From Antrodiella citrinella (taxonomy: Eukaryota; Basidiomycota; Agaricomycetes; Polyporales; Steccherinaceae), in the NCBI GenBank assembly GCA_004802725.1, contig SGPM01000276.1:1-36840 (forward strand): a DNA stretch of 36,840 nucleotides. Reading direction: 5' to 3'. Under the pieces are notes generated by a model, which saw only the letters and a program-made list of their open reading frames with translations, ran no database searches and had not been told where the DNA came from. Shown piece after piece: positions 1-10,343 of this stretch. A program made the translations under genes and the position numbers. The number at the start of each line of letters is the position of its first letter. Positions within the stretch are counted from its first letter, which is position 1.

Positions 1-178
1 CTTGCGATGAAGTGACGCCGCTGCAGGATGACGACTGGTCTTTGCGAGATATTGAACTGTATGGAGATAAGCAACCGGTTGTATTGATTTTGTATCAAAA
101 CATGTGTCTATTAAAACGCCTACTTTGCGACAAGACCCTCCACGGCTGCGCGGGTGGAGGGTTTTGATTTGAGACTAG
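1..178 (+). repeat. Dispersed hairpin-ended repeat, copy H1 (left-truncated by window)
   Basis: This segment is nearly identical to 10152-10343 and related in reverse orientation to 9338-9440. Shared landmarks are a TTTTG-TAT-CAAAA mini-palindrome near 90-106, the block TACTTTGCGACAAG at 121-134, and a stem-loop (CCCTCCAC at 136-143 pairing with GTGGAGGG at 154-161) followed by TTTGATTTGAGACT. Similarity to the other copies stops just after the hairpin, so the right border is real. A terminal hairpin about 13 bases before the end, here followed by CTAG, resembles a Helitron-type 3' end; that class assignment is inference. Confidence 0.75.
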
Positions 179-265
179 CCACTTCCCATTTTCCCGACAA
201 ATTCGGCCGGACATTTTTCCTTCAGCATTTGGAAGAGGCATTTTGGTGGATTTTCCCGGGTCCTG

Positions 266-606
266 GTTTGGCGTACACACGGCCCTACAATGTGCAAGAT
301 ATCGAAATCGATAGCAAAGACCGACAGAGGTAAAAATACAAAGCAGACGAGGGTCATGTAATCAAAAGACAACAGATGCGACGATAGACAGAGGAGATAC
401 TGCGAGACTGGTACTTAATAGAACCGGGATCCTACGATAAGTGAGGGAAGGGAGTTGCGATGGAGATGACGGAGGCTGTGTCGACGGGGAGGAGATCCAG
501 TACTACAAGGGACGAAGAGAAACCAATAGGAAATAAAGAAGCAACAAACGTATGATCACACGACGACGTAGGACAAAAAGACACACAGAGAAAGATATAA
601 GCATCA
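266..606. repeat. Imperfect direct repeat R1, downstream of the ARID gene
   Basis: Sequence from GGTTTGGCGTACACACGG onward matches 5555-5795 with many substitutions. Conserved blocks include ACAATGTGCAAGATA, ATAGCAAAGA, GAGGTAAAAATA, GGCTGTGTCGA, CGTATGATC and CACAGAAAGAT. R1 carries about 120 bp (roughly 340-460) that R2 lacks. The two copies flank the ARID/kinase pair in the same orientation. No protein is encoded. It may be an old 3' flank of the ARID gene duplicated together with its exons. Confidence 0.7.
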
Positions 607-642
607 AATCCACGCACGCGAAGGGTTCATGTGCAGTCAGGT

Positions 643-2546
643 CTATGAGAACGCCCATGTCTGCTCAGGCATAGATCCTTCCCATCTCCAATCCGTGTTC
701 TGGTAATACGCAGACTCACCCCCGTCGATCTCCTTCCAAGGTCCCAGCCGTAGAGGATCAGACCCATCCCCCAGATCTTCGATTTTCGGATCAGCGATCT
801 TCGCAGTGTCCAAGGCGGCAGAGTGCCCATGAGCAGTATCTGTTTCTGAACCCGAGCCCGGACTTGGATTCGTCGACGACACTGGAACGAGATCCGGAGT
901 GGCTGCCTTCGACCCCATGTCGTCATCCAAAGCGTTGCTGTACGACGAGAAATCGAAGAACTCGAAGCCGTCCAACCCCGAAGATACGTGATTCGGCGGT
1001 GGAGATGATGAGAGACCGCTGCTCTCGCCCAATATCGACGACAATCCAGAATCTCCGAGATCTGTCTGGTCACCATAGACTTTCAGGATTTGATCAAGCG
1101 TATCTGAGATCTGTGAAGGCCAAGGCTCCTGGCTCTCGCCAGCGTCCAAGTTGGTCTGGAGCATCTCCGACATCTGCTCGAAGAACTTGGTAGCATCCTC
1201 ATCCGTCTTGATGGCGTCGATCTGCTGCTCCTTCTTCACCAACTCTTCGCTGACGGGCCCGTCCCAGCTCGTCTTGAGCTTTTTAGGAGGAGAGGGCTCA
1301 CTCGCTGGCGCAGCAGGAAGCTCTTCTTCCCGGCGACGTTTTGAACCGCCTTCTGACGATGGCGTTGGAGCGTCGACTGGAGTGGGGGCTGCGGCAGGGG
1401 TAACAGCAGAAGTAGAAGCAGCAGGCGCGGGAGAAGGTGCCGTAGGCGGAGGTGCTTTCGTCGACGTCGATGGCTTGCGCCTAGCTGCCGCTTTCGGCTT
1501 GTTCGCCTTCACCTTGGGAGACGACTGGGCAGTCTGGGGTGAAGAAGCCACATGCGTTGGCGTTGGCGCACTTGCAGCTGGCGTCGCGGCAGATGGTGGT
1601 GGTGTGGAAGTGGCAGAGGGGTCGGTCGGCTTCTTCTTGATCGTGGCGGTAGCGGGAATAGGAGTGGACTGAGGAGGCTGTGATTGAGATTGGGCGGGGA
1701 TGGACGATGCAGGTATCGGGGTAGACTGGGGAGGGGGTAGTGGTTGAGATTGGGATTGGGGTAGTTGTGGTGGTTGCACCGTGTGCTGAGGTTGGGGCTG
1801 CGTCGGAGGACGAGGAGGGGCATTGATAGGTGCTTGTGAGAGGTTTTGCTGCATCGACATCTCGGGGCTCTGCTGGGGCGCTGCGTGATGTAGTGGAGGT
1901 CCACCCTGCGCTGGACCTTGCGAGTTCAAGTTATTGAGACCAATCACGTACGTCTGGAGCCCGCTCTGGGCAACCTGCATCTGCTCCGTCATCGAACGAA
2001 CAGTCTTCAGGTCCAAGATATACTTCGGAGGATTCGCAGAGAGAAGTGATCGCTGATGATGAGCGGTCGCAATCTGAGGGACTCCGGGTCAGAAGTCGTC
2101 TGAAGAGCGTGGTCGTGAAGAACATACCACAGCTATCAGCTTGCGAACTCCTTCCTCCTTCATGAACGACGCGTAGATGTGCATCTTGTTATCCATGTCA
2201 CCAACATGTCGATACAGCTGCTCGAACGCAGTGTTGTAGTCCACTCGCTCATGTTCAGGTACGTTCAAAGACTTCAATGTCTTCGTCCCTGAAATGCGAG
2301 AGATGTATCAAAAAATGCACGCGACAATGATTATAAGATAGACTTACTGTGCGCATACTCATCTTTCACCTGGGTGACGAACTGAATTGCCCTCTGAACC
2401 TCTTCGTTAGTCGGACGACTACGACGCATCGGAACTTGACCATTGGTCCCCGGGCCCATAGATGGTCCCGCTTGATTCTGCTGCGGCTGCTGAGGCATCC
2501 CCTGTTGCATCCCGACGGGCTGGACTTGACCTAGCATCCCTTTCGG

Positions 2547-2616
<70 letters not shown>

Positions 2617-3501
2617 GCATGAGCTTGCATCTGTGCATTATGCAGGAGCCTTTGCCGTTGCAAGACAGCCGTTGCAGCCGCCGGGTTGGCAGAATGAGNG
2701 ANNGNCNNNGNCNGATTNTNNNNATTANCTGNTCGNGNNNNTCTGTATCTGACCCTGATAAGTCCTCTGCAAGATCGCGCGGTGCAACTCGACCTTGTCG
2801 ACAAGATGGGGAGGGACGCCTTGCTGACGGAGCTTCTCGTTGCTGAGCATCGACCACTGGAGTAAATGCTGGATNTGCTGAGGATCTGATACCCCGACAA
2901 GCTGGGAGATACCGTGCAGACTGCCTTCGTTNAACCCACCANCAGCAGCGGGGAACCCCGAGTTGTTTTGCACGGCGTTTCCGGGCATGGGCTGACCGTT
3001 TTGCATGGAGATATTGTTCTGCATCCCGGGCATCTGCGACGGTCCAGCCTGAGGCTGGTTCATCCCGGGTTCCGCCTTCATACCTCGCTGTCTGGCAATC
3101 ATGGACCCGATATACATGCTGTCGAACGCCGCAAGGAACTCCTTGTAGACATGCTGGAGATGCTGGGCGACACCAGGACCAGCGCGTGCTGGTTCTGTAT
3201 CCGTACCAGGAAAGTTGACGAATCCGAGCTTTGCGCCGATATACGGCCACTGATCAGACGTAGTCGCCTGACAACAGGAGCTAGGATGAGAACAACGACA
3301 ACACAACGAATACAGGAGCACGTACGCGTTGAGCACCACCAAGCTTGATCACCTCGCAATGTAAGGCATACAGATCAATCTGGCGATTCTCCCATGAGAG
3401 AAGGCGCTCGTCCTTCGGAATGCCCTGCTTCGTCGTCCAAGTCCGGAAAGCTTGCAAAAACGTAGGTTTCGGTAGATGTTTAATAGATCGAACAGCGTGT
3501 G
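643..3501 (-). CDS. ARID (BRIGHT) domain protein, Swi1-like chromatin-remodelling subunit
   Basis: Minus-strand exons: 3501-3326, 3267-2348, 2288-2128 and 2073-643 (stop 643-645). The first two encode an ARID fold: FLQAFRTWTTKQGIP, then DLYALHCEVIKLGG, a phase-0 intron, then SDQWPYIGAKLGF and the last helix YKEFLAAFD. A long low-complexity region follows, with a pure polyglutamine tract (2545-2625) and Pro/Ala/Ser-rich stretches, a KRRREEE basic patch, and a C-terminal acidic segment ending in TWAFS. ARID plus Q-rich architecture fits the Swi1/ARID1 subunit of SWI/SNF, a nuclear nucleosome-remodelling complex. Scattered N bases (2699-2741) sit in the second exon, and the frame slips by one base there, which looks like an assembly fault. 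No separate start codon or promoter is evident: upstream lies a kinase gene with its own ARID copy, possibly fused to this one. Confidence 0.75.
2545..2625 (-). repeat. CAG/CAA microsatellite coding polyglutamine
   Basis: About 26 consecutive CAG/CAA codons on the minus strand, inside the ARID gene. Mixed CAG and CAA codons suggest a maintained glutamine tract rather than recent pure-triplet slippage. Polyglutamine tracts are common in SWI/SNF and Mediator-type activator subunits. The N-rich patch lies about 75 bp away on the coding-upstream side. Confidence 0.9.
2699..2741. other. Ambiguous bases (scattered N) with one-base frame slip
   Basis: About two dozen N bases are interspersed with called bases, and single N bases also occur at 2875, 2932 and 2942. 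Reading the ARID gene across this patch, the frame ending RTYQGQIQ does not join the frame starting HSANPAAATAV unless one base is removed. The likely cause is poor base calling, not biology. Confidence 0.85.
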
Positions 3502-3551
3502 CTTCGTGCTCCCTCGTCCCTGTCACGATCACACGGTGTACCTAGTCTCAC

Positions 3552-5413
3552 GTTGGCGCGCAAGCATAGACGTGATGTGCATCCAATCGAACGCTCGGAG
3601 AAACCTGTTGTACACCTTCTGAAGATGCTCGGCAGGCAAATTTGTGAAGTGGAGCATTGAACTGATATCTGGCCACTGGCCAGACATCGTCACCTGCAAC
3701 ACCACAATGAGGATGGAGGATAAAGTAGCAGTACAATACGCGACGTACCTGTTGAGCACCCCCACGACTAATGACTTCGCAATGCAGATTAAAGAGATCG
3801 GTTGTGCGGTTTCCCCAAGACAGCGACAACATATCCTCATTAGGATCTCTCAATTTGAATGTTGTCCAAAAGTCAGATCGTGACAGCGGAAAGACAGCAG
3901 CGACGGGTTCAATACAGTGCCCTGGGAGAGTGATATCATGTAGCGCATCGACGAGATGGGTTATGGGCGGTCTGTCAAAAGGATTTTGCGCCCAACTTCG
4001 GCTGATCAGTCTCCAAACTTCTTCCGGCATTTCTTGTTCGTCCAGAAGAAATGGTCTAGGCGGCCTATTGCCTCGTAGAACCTGAAGAATGACAGCGACG
4101 TCTCTCTTGAGGTTGTCGAATGGCACCTTCCCGGAATAGAGCTACGAACACTGAGAAAAAGGCCTATCGCTTTGTCATGACATAGAGCGTACCTCATAAC
4201 CCAAGCAACCAAATGAGTACACGTCGCTACAAAATGTAGAGCGGTGGCCATCATCAGTGTTGTCTTCGATGAGTTCCGGGGCTGTGAAGCGAGTTGCGCC
4301 ACCTTCATGTCTCGAATTGCAGCGGTAAGCAGTCCCTTGCGCCATGAGAGACATCCCGAAGTCCGTGAGACGAACGTTCGCTTCGGCGTCGACGAGGACA
4401 TTCCCCTGTCAGACATTCAACGTGTCAGCCATACAACCACGTATAGCAACGTGATCACAAAAATCATACACCGTGAAGGTCGCCATGTACAATGTGCTCG
4501 CCATTTAGATACTCTAACCCGAGCGCAATTTGATGGTACTGAAAAAATGAGTTCTTCAGAATATAGTGTAGTGTTCAAACTGCGCCTGTATTAGAAACCT
4601 ACCCATTTATTTATCGCCCCTGCAAACTCCACATCTCTCAATATCCCGTTTCTCCGAAGGGTCTGAATGTAGTGGCGAAGTTGGCCGTGTTCCATCCACG
4701 GTGAGATGATACACACCGTGGTAGGGAAAATATCGTTCGCAACGCCTACGAAGGATACCACATGCTTGTGCGCTAGACCTTGCCAAACAGTACACTCCAT
4801 GTAGAATTTCTGCAACACAGTCAGATGGCATTGTCTTCGAGTCAATATATGCCTACCTGCAGTGAGTTGTCCGAGCGTTTCGCCTCTTCAGACATCTCTC
4901 GAAAAGCTCGAATGCGTTTGATCGCCACAACCTGGCTATCAAGCTCTCCTCGAAATATATCGCCAAAGGCTCCCGATATACACTCGCGTTCGTCTGTGAG
5001 ATTCACTCCGTTCACCAGCAAACCGGCTGGGAATACCTCGTGGTTTGATGCAAGAACCATAGCCATCTGTCGAAGTCTTGGGCGGTCGCTGATTCGTATG
5101 ACAGTTGGACCCGAATATAAGAGTAACTGCTCAAACATATGTTAGCACTGCGCTACATCCCCTCACGCGATTGACGTACAGAGGATATCGTGTCGGTGAC
5201 GACTTGAGCCTGATCTGGGGCTAAATTGGAGAGTATTGCAGAAGCTCGATCCCTGCTACTGTGCAGAGCAGCTGTGATCACGTCCATGAAGCGGTTATCG
5301 TCCACAAGCTTGAGCAATCGAGAACAGATAATGGTACTGGTATGAGGCTCGCTGAGAATTGCAGTTGCAGACGAGGAGCCTGAGCGCAGGTGCTGTATAG
5401 CCTCAAGCACCAT
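3552..5413 (-). CDS. TKL-like serine/threonine kinase with C-terminal ARID-like tail
   Basis: Minus-strand exons: 5413-5180, 5126-4857, 4809-4603, 4538-4470, 4405-4193, 4141-3749 and 3693-3552; all junctions keep phase. Kinase features: glycine loop GAFGDIFRGE (about residues 130-139), VAIK lysine (148), catalytic HGDLHGGN (from about 255), TDFG (about 274-277), TAPE (about 301-304) and DVYSFG. All catalytic residues are intact. The HGDLHGGN loop is typical of the large TKL-like kinase families of mushrooms. The last two exons encode a diverged ARID half-pair (DLFNLHCEVISRGGAQQ, intron, VTMSGQWPDIS, then YNRFLRAFDW) with the intron at the same place as in the neighbouring ARID gene. Reading straight on meets TGA at 3529; splicing 3551-3502 (50 nt, phase 1) would instead join it in frame to the ARID gene. 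ATG 5413 is the first usable start; the frame stays open upstream to a stop near 5490, so the 5' end is uncertain. Confidence 0.7.
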
Positions 5414-5554
5414 GACTTCCCCATGAGGATCCCATGTGGCCCGTGAGTAGCATCTTCCATTCTCAGCAGGCGTCCCGGATCCCTGCGCTCAAGACAGCCA
5501 GCTCCGGCATCACTCACTGTCGCCTTACATTGCCGCGACTAGGATTCGTTCGAG

Positions 5555-5795
5555 GTTTGGTGTACACACGGCCCCACAATGTGCAAGATACCAAGATCCA
5601 TAGCAAAGATCGATAGAGGTAAAAATAGCAGATGTCGGATGACGGAAGCAGCTGTGTCGATGGCCATTTGCAGGAGACTCAGTAGTATAAGAGACGAAGA
5701 TGACCAATAGAAACGGCGAAGTAACGAACGTATGATCGCATGGCGACGACGGCAGCAGGATACAATGACACAGAAAGATCTCAGCACTGGGGCGA
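5555..5795. repeat. Imperfect direct repeat R2, upstream of the kinase gene
   Basis: Second copy of the repeat at 266-606, same orientation, beginning GGTTTGGTGTACACACGG and extending through CACAGAAAGATCTCAGCA. It lacks the roughly 120-bp middle part of R1. It lies just upstream of the kinase start, while R1 lies just downstream of the ARID stop. Confidence 0.7.
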
Positions 5796-6331
5796 TTTCT
5801 TGTGTGATCCCCGCGATCTGGATTTCGTCGTCGTTCTCTTAGTAGAGTGGTCGCCTTATGTCCATGGCGCAGAAATGCGACGGAAACAAAGCGAAGGAAG
5901 GAGTCGGTACTCAAAGTGAAGCTGTTTGCCACGCACATAAGTCCCGTGACTATTAAATTGAGCATCAACATGAGTTCTCACCTTGAAAACGGTTCATTGC
6001 TACCGTTGGGCCATGGTGCAGCGTATACTGATGCACAGAAATGGACTGACATTCCTCTTCGTAGCATATTTGAATGAAAACATCATGGCCAAGACGAAGG
6101 ATTCAGTCACTATGTGTATCTAAGGATTAGTGACTTGAGTGATTTGATCACCACACATCCACGTTGAAGCGACGATCTTGCATACAATCGCGTATCATGT
6201 ATCTTGTTCTGGGTATAAAGCAAGGAATTTTCTGTTTTGCGATGACTTAACGTCTAGGGAGCACTGGGGGGAGAAGACCTATTCAAATGAGGTAGTACAG
6301 TTGCATTTCAAATATGATTTCGAATCAAACC
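5796..6331. other. Intergenic, nothing recognised
   Basis: Between the R2 repeat and the RPN14 stop codon. Only short ORFs without codon bias are present, and I see no splice-consistent gene, RNA gene or repeat. Confidence 0.6.
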
Positions 6332-7808
6332 TTACATGTTGAGCCCTTCGTACTTCCTTACGATCCCGTCGTCACTAGCCGTCCACACCTCGCCATCAGA
6401 ACCACCAACCCGAATACACCTCGCCGCATCGCAATCGGTGCCAACCAACTCCGCCTGAACGGCAGGCCCTTCTGGCCGTACGCCTACAACATAAGGCAGC
6501 CCATCCTCCGTCGCCACCGCAAGACCAGGTTCCTTGTTCCCAAACGACGACGATACGAAAGTGAGCTCTTCCACTGAGGCTCCGTTTCGTGAGAACGAGG
6601 TTAACGGGGTCCCGAGTGACCGTGTATCATACACGTTGATGATGCCCGCGTTGGAACCAGTGGCGACCAGGCTGGAGGAAGGCGCGTACGCGATGGAACA
6701 CAGCGCAGATGACCCACGTTGGGCCGCTGAGTGGAAAATTGACTGCTTCGTCCCAAGGTCGAACGCCTGAAACGTCCCGTCGTTCAAGGCGCAGAACACA
6801 ACTTTCTCTGCCGTCTCCACCTCACGCTCGTCGAACGGTGTGGGCTTTGCGCCCTCCTCCCCATCGGGTGGCTGCGAGAACGCGCCTTCTCCTCGTTCCC
6901 CTACGCTCATAGCGAGCGCGGGGATGAATCCTGCGACTCCGAGGGAACGTATTTGCGTGCCAGAAGGCACGTCCCATAGTCGCACTGTTCCGTCTTTGGA
7001 GCTCGAGAGGACGTTTCGGCCCCGAGAGATGATGGCCCCGGAAGTGACTGCCCGACTGTGGCCCTTGAAGGTTCTCACCGGATCAATGCGAGAGGCGGTG
7101 GGTCCAGAAGAGTTCGGAGAGGGAGATGGCACTTCTGCAGAGAGAATGGACAAAGAAAAGTCGACACCAGCCGTCAAGAGTGCGCGCGAGGAAGGAAAGA
7201 ACCTCAACGAGGTGACCGAGTTGAGATGTGCTTTGCTAGTGGTGCACACGGATGGATTGGACGATGCAGTTGGCACAATGTAGACTAGGCCATCGTCGTA
7301 CCCGGCCGCAAACTGTGATCCATCTGGGGCCACGTCGAATGCGGCAATTTTTCGCCGCTGGGAGAGGATTGTCAAGGAAAGCAGCAATCACAAACGAGTA
7401 AAAAACGTACCTGGCCAGATGCATTGAGGGGTAGAGGATCAGCATATGACTTGGTGGGCAGAACCGTTCTCGTGTGCTCGATCCTCATGCCAGAACAAGC
7501 AGCTGTATAGACTCGCTATAAAACACCATGTATCTGTGCCTATTCAATCGCAATGAAGGTTGAATATATAAACTACTTACATCGTGAGCACTCTTGAAGT
7601 CAACACCTCCCTGACCCTCAAATCGGACGAGATTCCGATCACGCTCATCGAGGGTTGCGTGGACCTTGCCGTGCACTGTCGTCTCTCCGGATTTGTAGCA
7701 TGATATCCAGAAAGATTCGTTCGGGACTAGTCCTGAGTTGATGTCTGAGATGACCTGTTCAAAATCAGGTTGGATAGTGACAATGGGAAGATGGATTGGA
7801 GGATTCAT
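6332..7808 (-). CDS. RPN14: 26S proteasome assembly chaperone Rpn14/PAAF1 (WD40)
   Basis: Exons 7808-7581, 7515-7411 and 7357-6332 on the minus strand; introns are 65 and 53 nt, both phase 0; 452 aa. The N-terminal region holds QPDFEQVISDINSG and a predicted beta-rich segment. Exon 2 has the linker VLPTKSYADPLPLNASGQ, followed by WD40 repeats. The best repeat reads FKGHSRAVTSGAI, then RGRNVLSSSKDGTVRLWD, which is characteristic of Rpn14/PAAF1. The final blade contains DGEVWTASDDGIVRKYEG before the stop. Rpn14 is a cytosolic/nuclear chaperone that binds Rpt6 during assembly of the 19S regulatory particle. The ATG at 7808 faces a plus-strand membrane-protein gene, giving a short shared promoter. 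Another WD40 protein is possible but less likely. Confidence 0.85.
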
Positions 7809-7954
7809 TTCATACAGCAGCGGTTTGGAAGATGAAAGAGTTGCGGCGCTTATTACTACGTGATGACCTCAAAGAGCGCCTACGACGCACTTGTCTTCCT
7901 CGACGACCTCGTTCTTTAGAGCTCGACACGCCGGACGACGACGGAAGTCACGAA
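7809..7954. promoter_or_regulatory. Compact bidirectional promoter
   Basis: Only 146 bp separate the RPN14 start codon (7808, minus) from the preferred start of the plus-strand membrane protein (7955). No TATA box is evident. If the plus-strand gene used the in-frame ATG at 7832 the gap would be only 23 bp, which argues for the 7955 start. Confidence 0.5.
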
Positions 7955-8458
7955 ATGTCGTCGACTACAATGGACGCGGCGACGGCGGTAGCATCTCCCC
8001 TCGTCGTCAGCAACAACACCCAACCACCCATCGTATATTTCTTGCAGCTGCTCCAACAAGTCCTGTCTGCTTCAGTCGCCCTCGTCGTCTTCGTCGCTCG
8101 TACCGCTTCCTCAATTCTGTCTCCAATCTCAATCGTTTCGTCGTCTTTACTCTATCTCTTTGCGCCCGTCCTCGTCTTGGCGAACATCCTCCTCGATGTC
8201 TTCCTCGTGACGCCGTTCCACATCATCGTGTACCTTTTGCATGCGCTCTACCCAATCTACGTGCTCGTGGGGATCGCGTTCATCTGCGCGTGCTTCGTCG
8301 GACTTGCAGCACGCCTTTCCATCCATTTGCTGAAGTCCATCCTACTGCGATCGCCATCCGTTGTGCAGCCTCCTTCGGTTCACGTTACCCAACCTGAGGA
8401 GGACGAAAAGCCGAGACGGAAAGCGCAAAAGAGGGTGTCAATCAAGGAGGAGAAATAG
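7955..8458 (+). CDS. Small multi-pass membrane protein, function unknown
   Basis: Single-exon frame coding 167 aa from ATG 7955 (MSSTTMDAATAV) to TAG 8456-8458. Three or four hydrophobic segments follow: YFLQLLQQVLSASVALVVF, SSLLYLFAPVLVLANILLDV, IIVYLLHALYPIYVLVGIAF and ICACFVGLAARLSI. The tail is short, hydrophilic and strongly basic (DEKPRRKAQKRVSIKEEK), suggesting a cytosolic end. The frame is open to 7796 with another ATG at 7832, but that region has no membrane character and abuts the RPN14 start. I do not recognise a named family. Codon choice is C-rich at third positions, like the genuine genes nearby, which supports it being real. Confidence 0.65.
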   Translation: MSSTTMDAATAVASPLVVSNNTQPPIVYFLQLLQQVLSASVALVVFVARTASSILSPISIVSSSLLYLFAPVLVLANILLDVFLVTPFHIIVYLLHALYPIYVLVGIAFICACFVGLAARLSIHLLKSILLRSPSVVQPPSVHVTQPEEDEKPRRKAQKRVSIKEEK

Positions 8459-9337
8459 CTGTGCGACTGGTTGGTGGTGTGTATAGTTTTTCGTATGGCA
8501 TTCTTCACATCTTTCATAACACAGCCGATTCCAGCAGTACATATAACCTACAGCAGTAAAAAAACTGCCACAGGCGAAGCCCCCGAGAGATTGTCTGTAT
8601 TCGTATGAATGTGTCCCATGTTGTATCGTACCTTCAGCTTTGAACGTATGTCGTTTTTTGTGAGACCGTTTCGTCGATGTCTGACGTGCGCTCGTTCTGC
8701 ATAAAGGACGATACTATACCAGTTTTCTCTTCTGTACTCGTAGAGTTGGAATCTGCCACCTTTGCAGAGAATCCAAGACAGTGTCTCAACATATAGTGAG
8801 CCTCGTAACTTTCCGCAACTATAGCATCTCACCGTAACATATGTTCACTGTAAGATATCCTATTGCAGACACATTTTAACCCCGTGTGACAACTTTAAGT
8901 CCGTGGCGTCATGTACCGTCACTCGGTTCAAGATGCAAAATCGAAGGATCGCCTCTCGACGTTGCTCTGTTGAACTTGTTTCATCATCGTCTTTCCTGGA
9001 GTTGTCGCGCTCAGTAGATCTTCATTCGGGTTTCGTCCACTGCATCAGCAGTCGTTCGCACATCAGCGCGATTGCAGTCTTAACCTCATGTGAGCACTGC
9101 AGCCTGCGTACTCGCTTCTACTGAGTAGCTTGCGGGTGTAAAATGATGACGCGAGCAGAATCTGAGTTCCTGTCCAGGTGAGTGATCCTTTCCATATGGA
9201 TTCCGCGACGAGTCTGGTCGATAAAGTGCAGTCAATGTCTTATATAAAGATGTTTTGATTTTCTTCTGATGGTGTTCGTCGGGACCCTTGGTAAGGCCAT
9301 GATCATGAGCGAAACACAAGGTTTATCTCAGTTGTAG
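8459..9337. other. Intergenic, nothing recognised
   Basis: Downstream of the membrane-protein gene. Short ORFs on both strands (for example the minus frame 8832-8548) show no domain, codon bias or splice structure I can support. Confidence 0.5.
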
Positions 9338-9440
9338 GCTCAGATCAAGCCCCTCACACGGAACGTGAGAGGGGCTTGTCGCAAAGTAGGGCTTTTACTA
9401 GGGACATGTTTTGATACAAATTTTGATAGTCCCTGGTTGT
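9338..9440 (-). repeat. Dispersed hairpin-ended repeat, copy H3 (inverted, diverged)
   Basis: Read on the minus strand this copy has the shared blocks TTTGATACAAAA-like, GTCCCTAGTAAAAGCCCTAC, GCGACAAG and a terminal stem-loop, followed by TTGATCTGAG. The stem is AGCCCCTCTCAC pairing with GTGTGAGGGGCT (one mismatch); its bases differ from H1 yet still pair. It lies inverted relative to H2, about 700 bp away. Confidence 0.65.
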
Positions 9441-10151
9441 TATGTCATAACACAAGCTTACTATTGGGACTCTATGCAGTTATCAGGCCAACTTCGACAA
9501 CTTCTCAAGAAGAGCGTGCCATCCACTCTGAATCCACTCTCTAGACGCGTGAATCCAGACTGGATATCTGGCAGTCCAAATCCTCAACGAGGATATTGCA
9601 GAGCATGATACGGTACATGTAATATTGACCCTGCTAGAATTCTCAATGCGCACAGCGGGACACTGCGCGAGTTTGTGATGCAACTCAAGCTTCAGTACTG
9701 CTTCAGTCTCCCACAATCCCACTGCACTGTCTGTATGATACTAGGTGTCCACAATAGCAAAGTCGTCAGTTCACGGTAGGGTCCCAGGCTTCATGGTGAC
9801 TTCACATAGCTTGCGAGAGACATTCAAACTTTGAAGAGCCTGCTGCTCAGTCGATGGTCCCGTGGTCCCGAGTTGCTGTTGATCATAGGACAGCAGATAG
9901 AACAATGAACAGGGAGTGTCAGGGGCGTAGATGGATGATTGTGGATGCTGAGGCTGTCGAGGAGCTGAAGCCGCGAGGACGGGATGAGAGAACTCGAGTG
10001 GAAGCTGTACATTTTGCACAAAAGCACAGGGGAAGGTATTGACCATATCGTGTGGATGAAAGCAAAACAGTATGATGGTGCATCAATCAGGTGAAGGTTA
10101 TGACCATGAGTCTGGTTTACTTGTGCATAGGAGTGGAGGGAGAGAGAAAGG

Positions 10152-10343
10152 CTTGCAATGAAGTGACGCCACTGCAGGATGACGACTGGTCTTTGCGAGA
10201 TATTGAACGGATAAGAAAAGTGTTTGTATGGAGATAAGAAACCGGTTGTATTGATTTTGTATCAAAACATGTGTCTATTAAAACACCTACTTTGCGACAA
10301 GATCCTCCACGGCTGCGCGGGTGGACGGTCTTGATTTGAGACT
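10152..10343 (+). repeat. Dispersed hairpin-ended repeat, copy H2
   Basis: Near-identical to 1-178, with a short insertion after ATTGAACG and a few substitutions. The terminal stem is less perfect (CCTCCAC against GTGGACGG). The right edge again falls at GATTTGAGACT, after which similarity stops. Together with H3 it brackets 9441-10151, which has no recognisable coding content. Confidence 0.75.

Noticed and set aside
266..5795. R1/R2 as LTRs of a retrotransposon
   Set aside because: No TG...CA ends, primer-binding site, polypurine tract or gag/pol frames; the interior is host genes.
9411..9460. H3 as an independent inverted terminal repeat of a DNA transposon with H2
   Set aside because: No transposase frame lies between them, and H1 exists without an inverted partner in view; separate insertions of one repeat family explain the pattern more simply.
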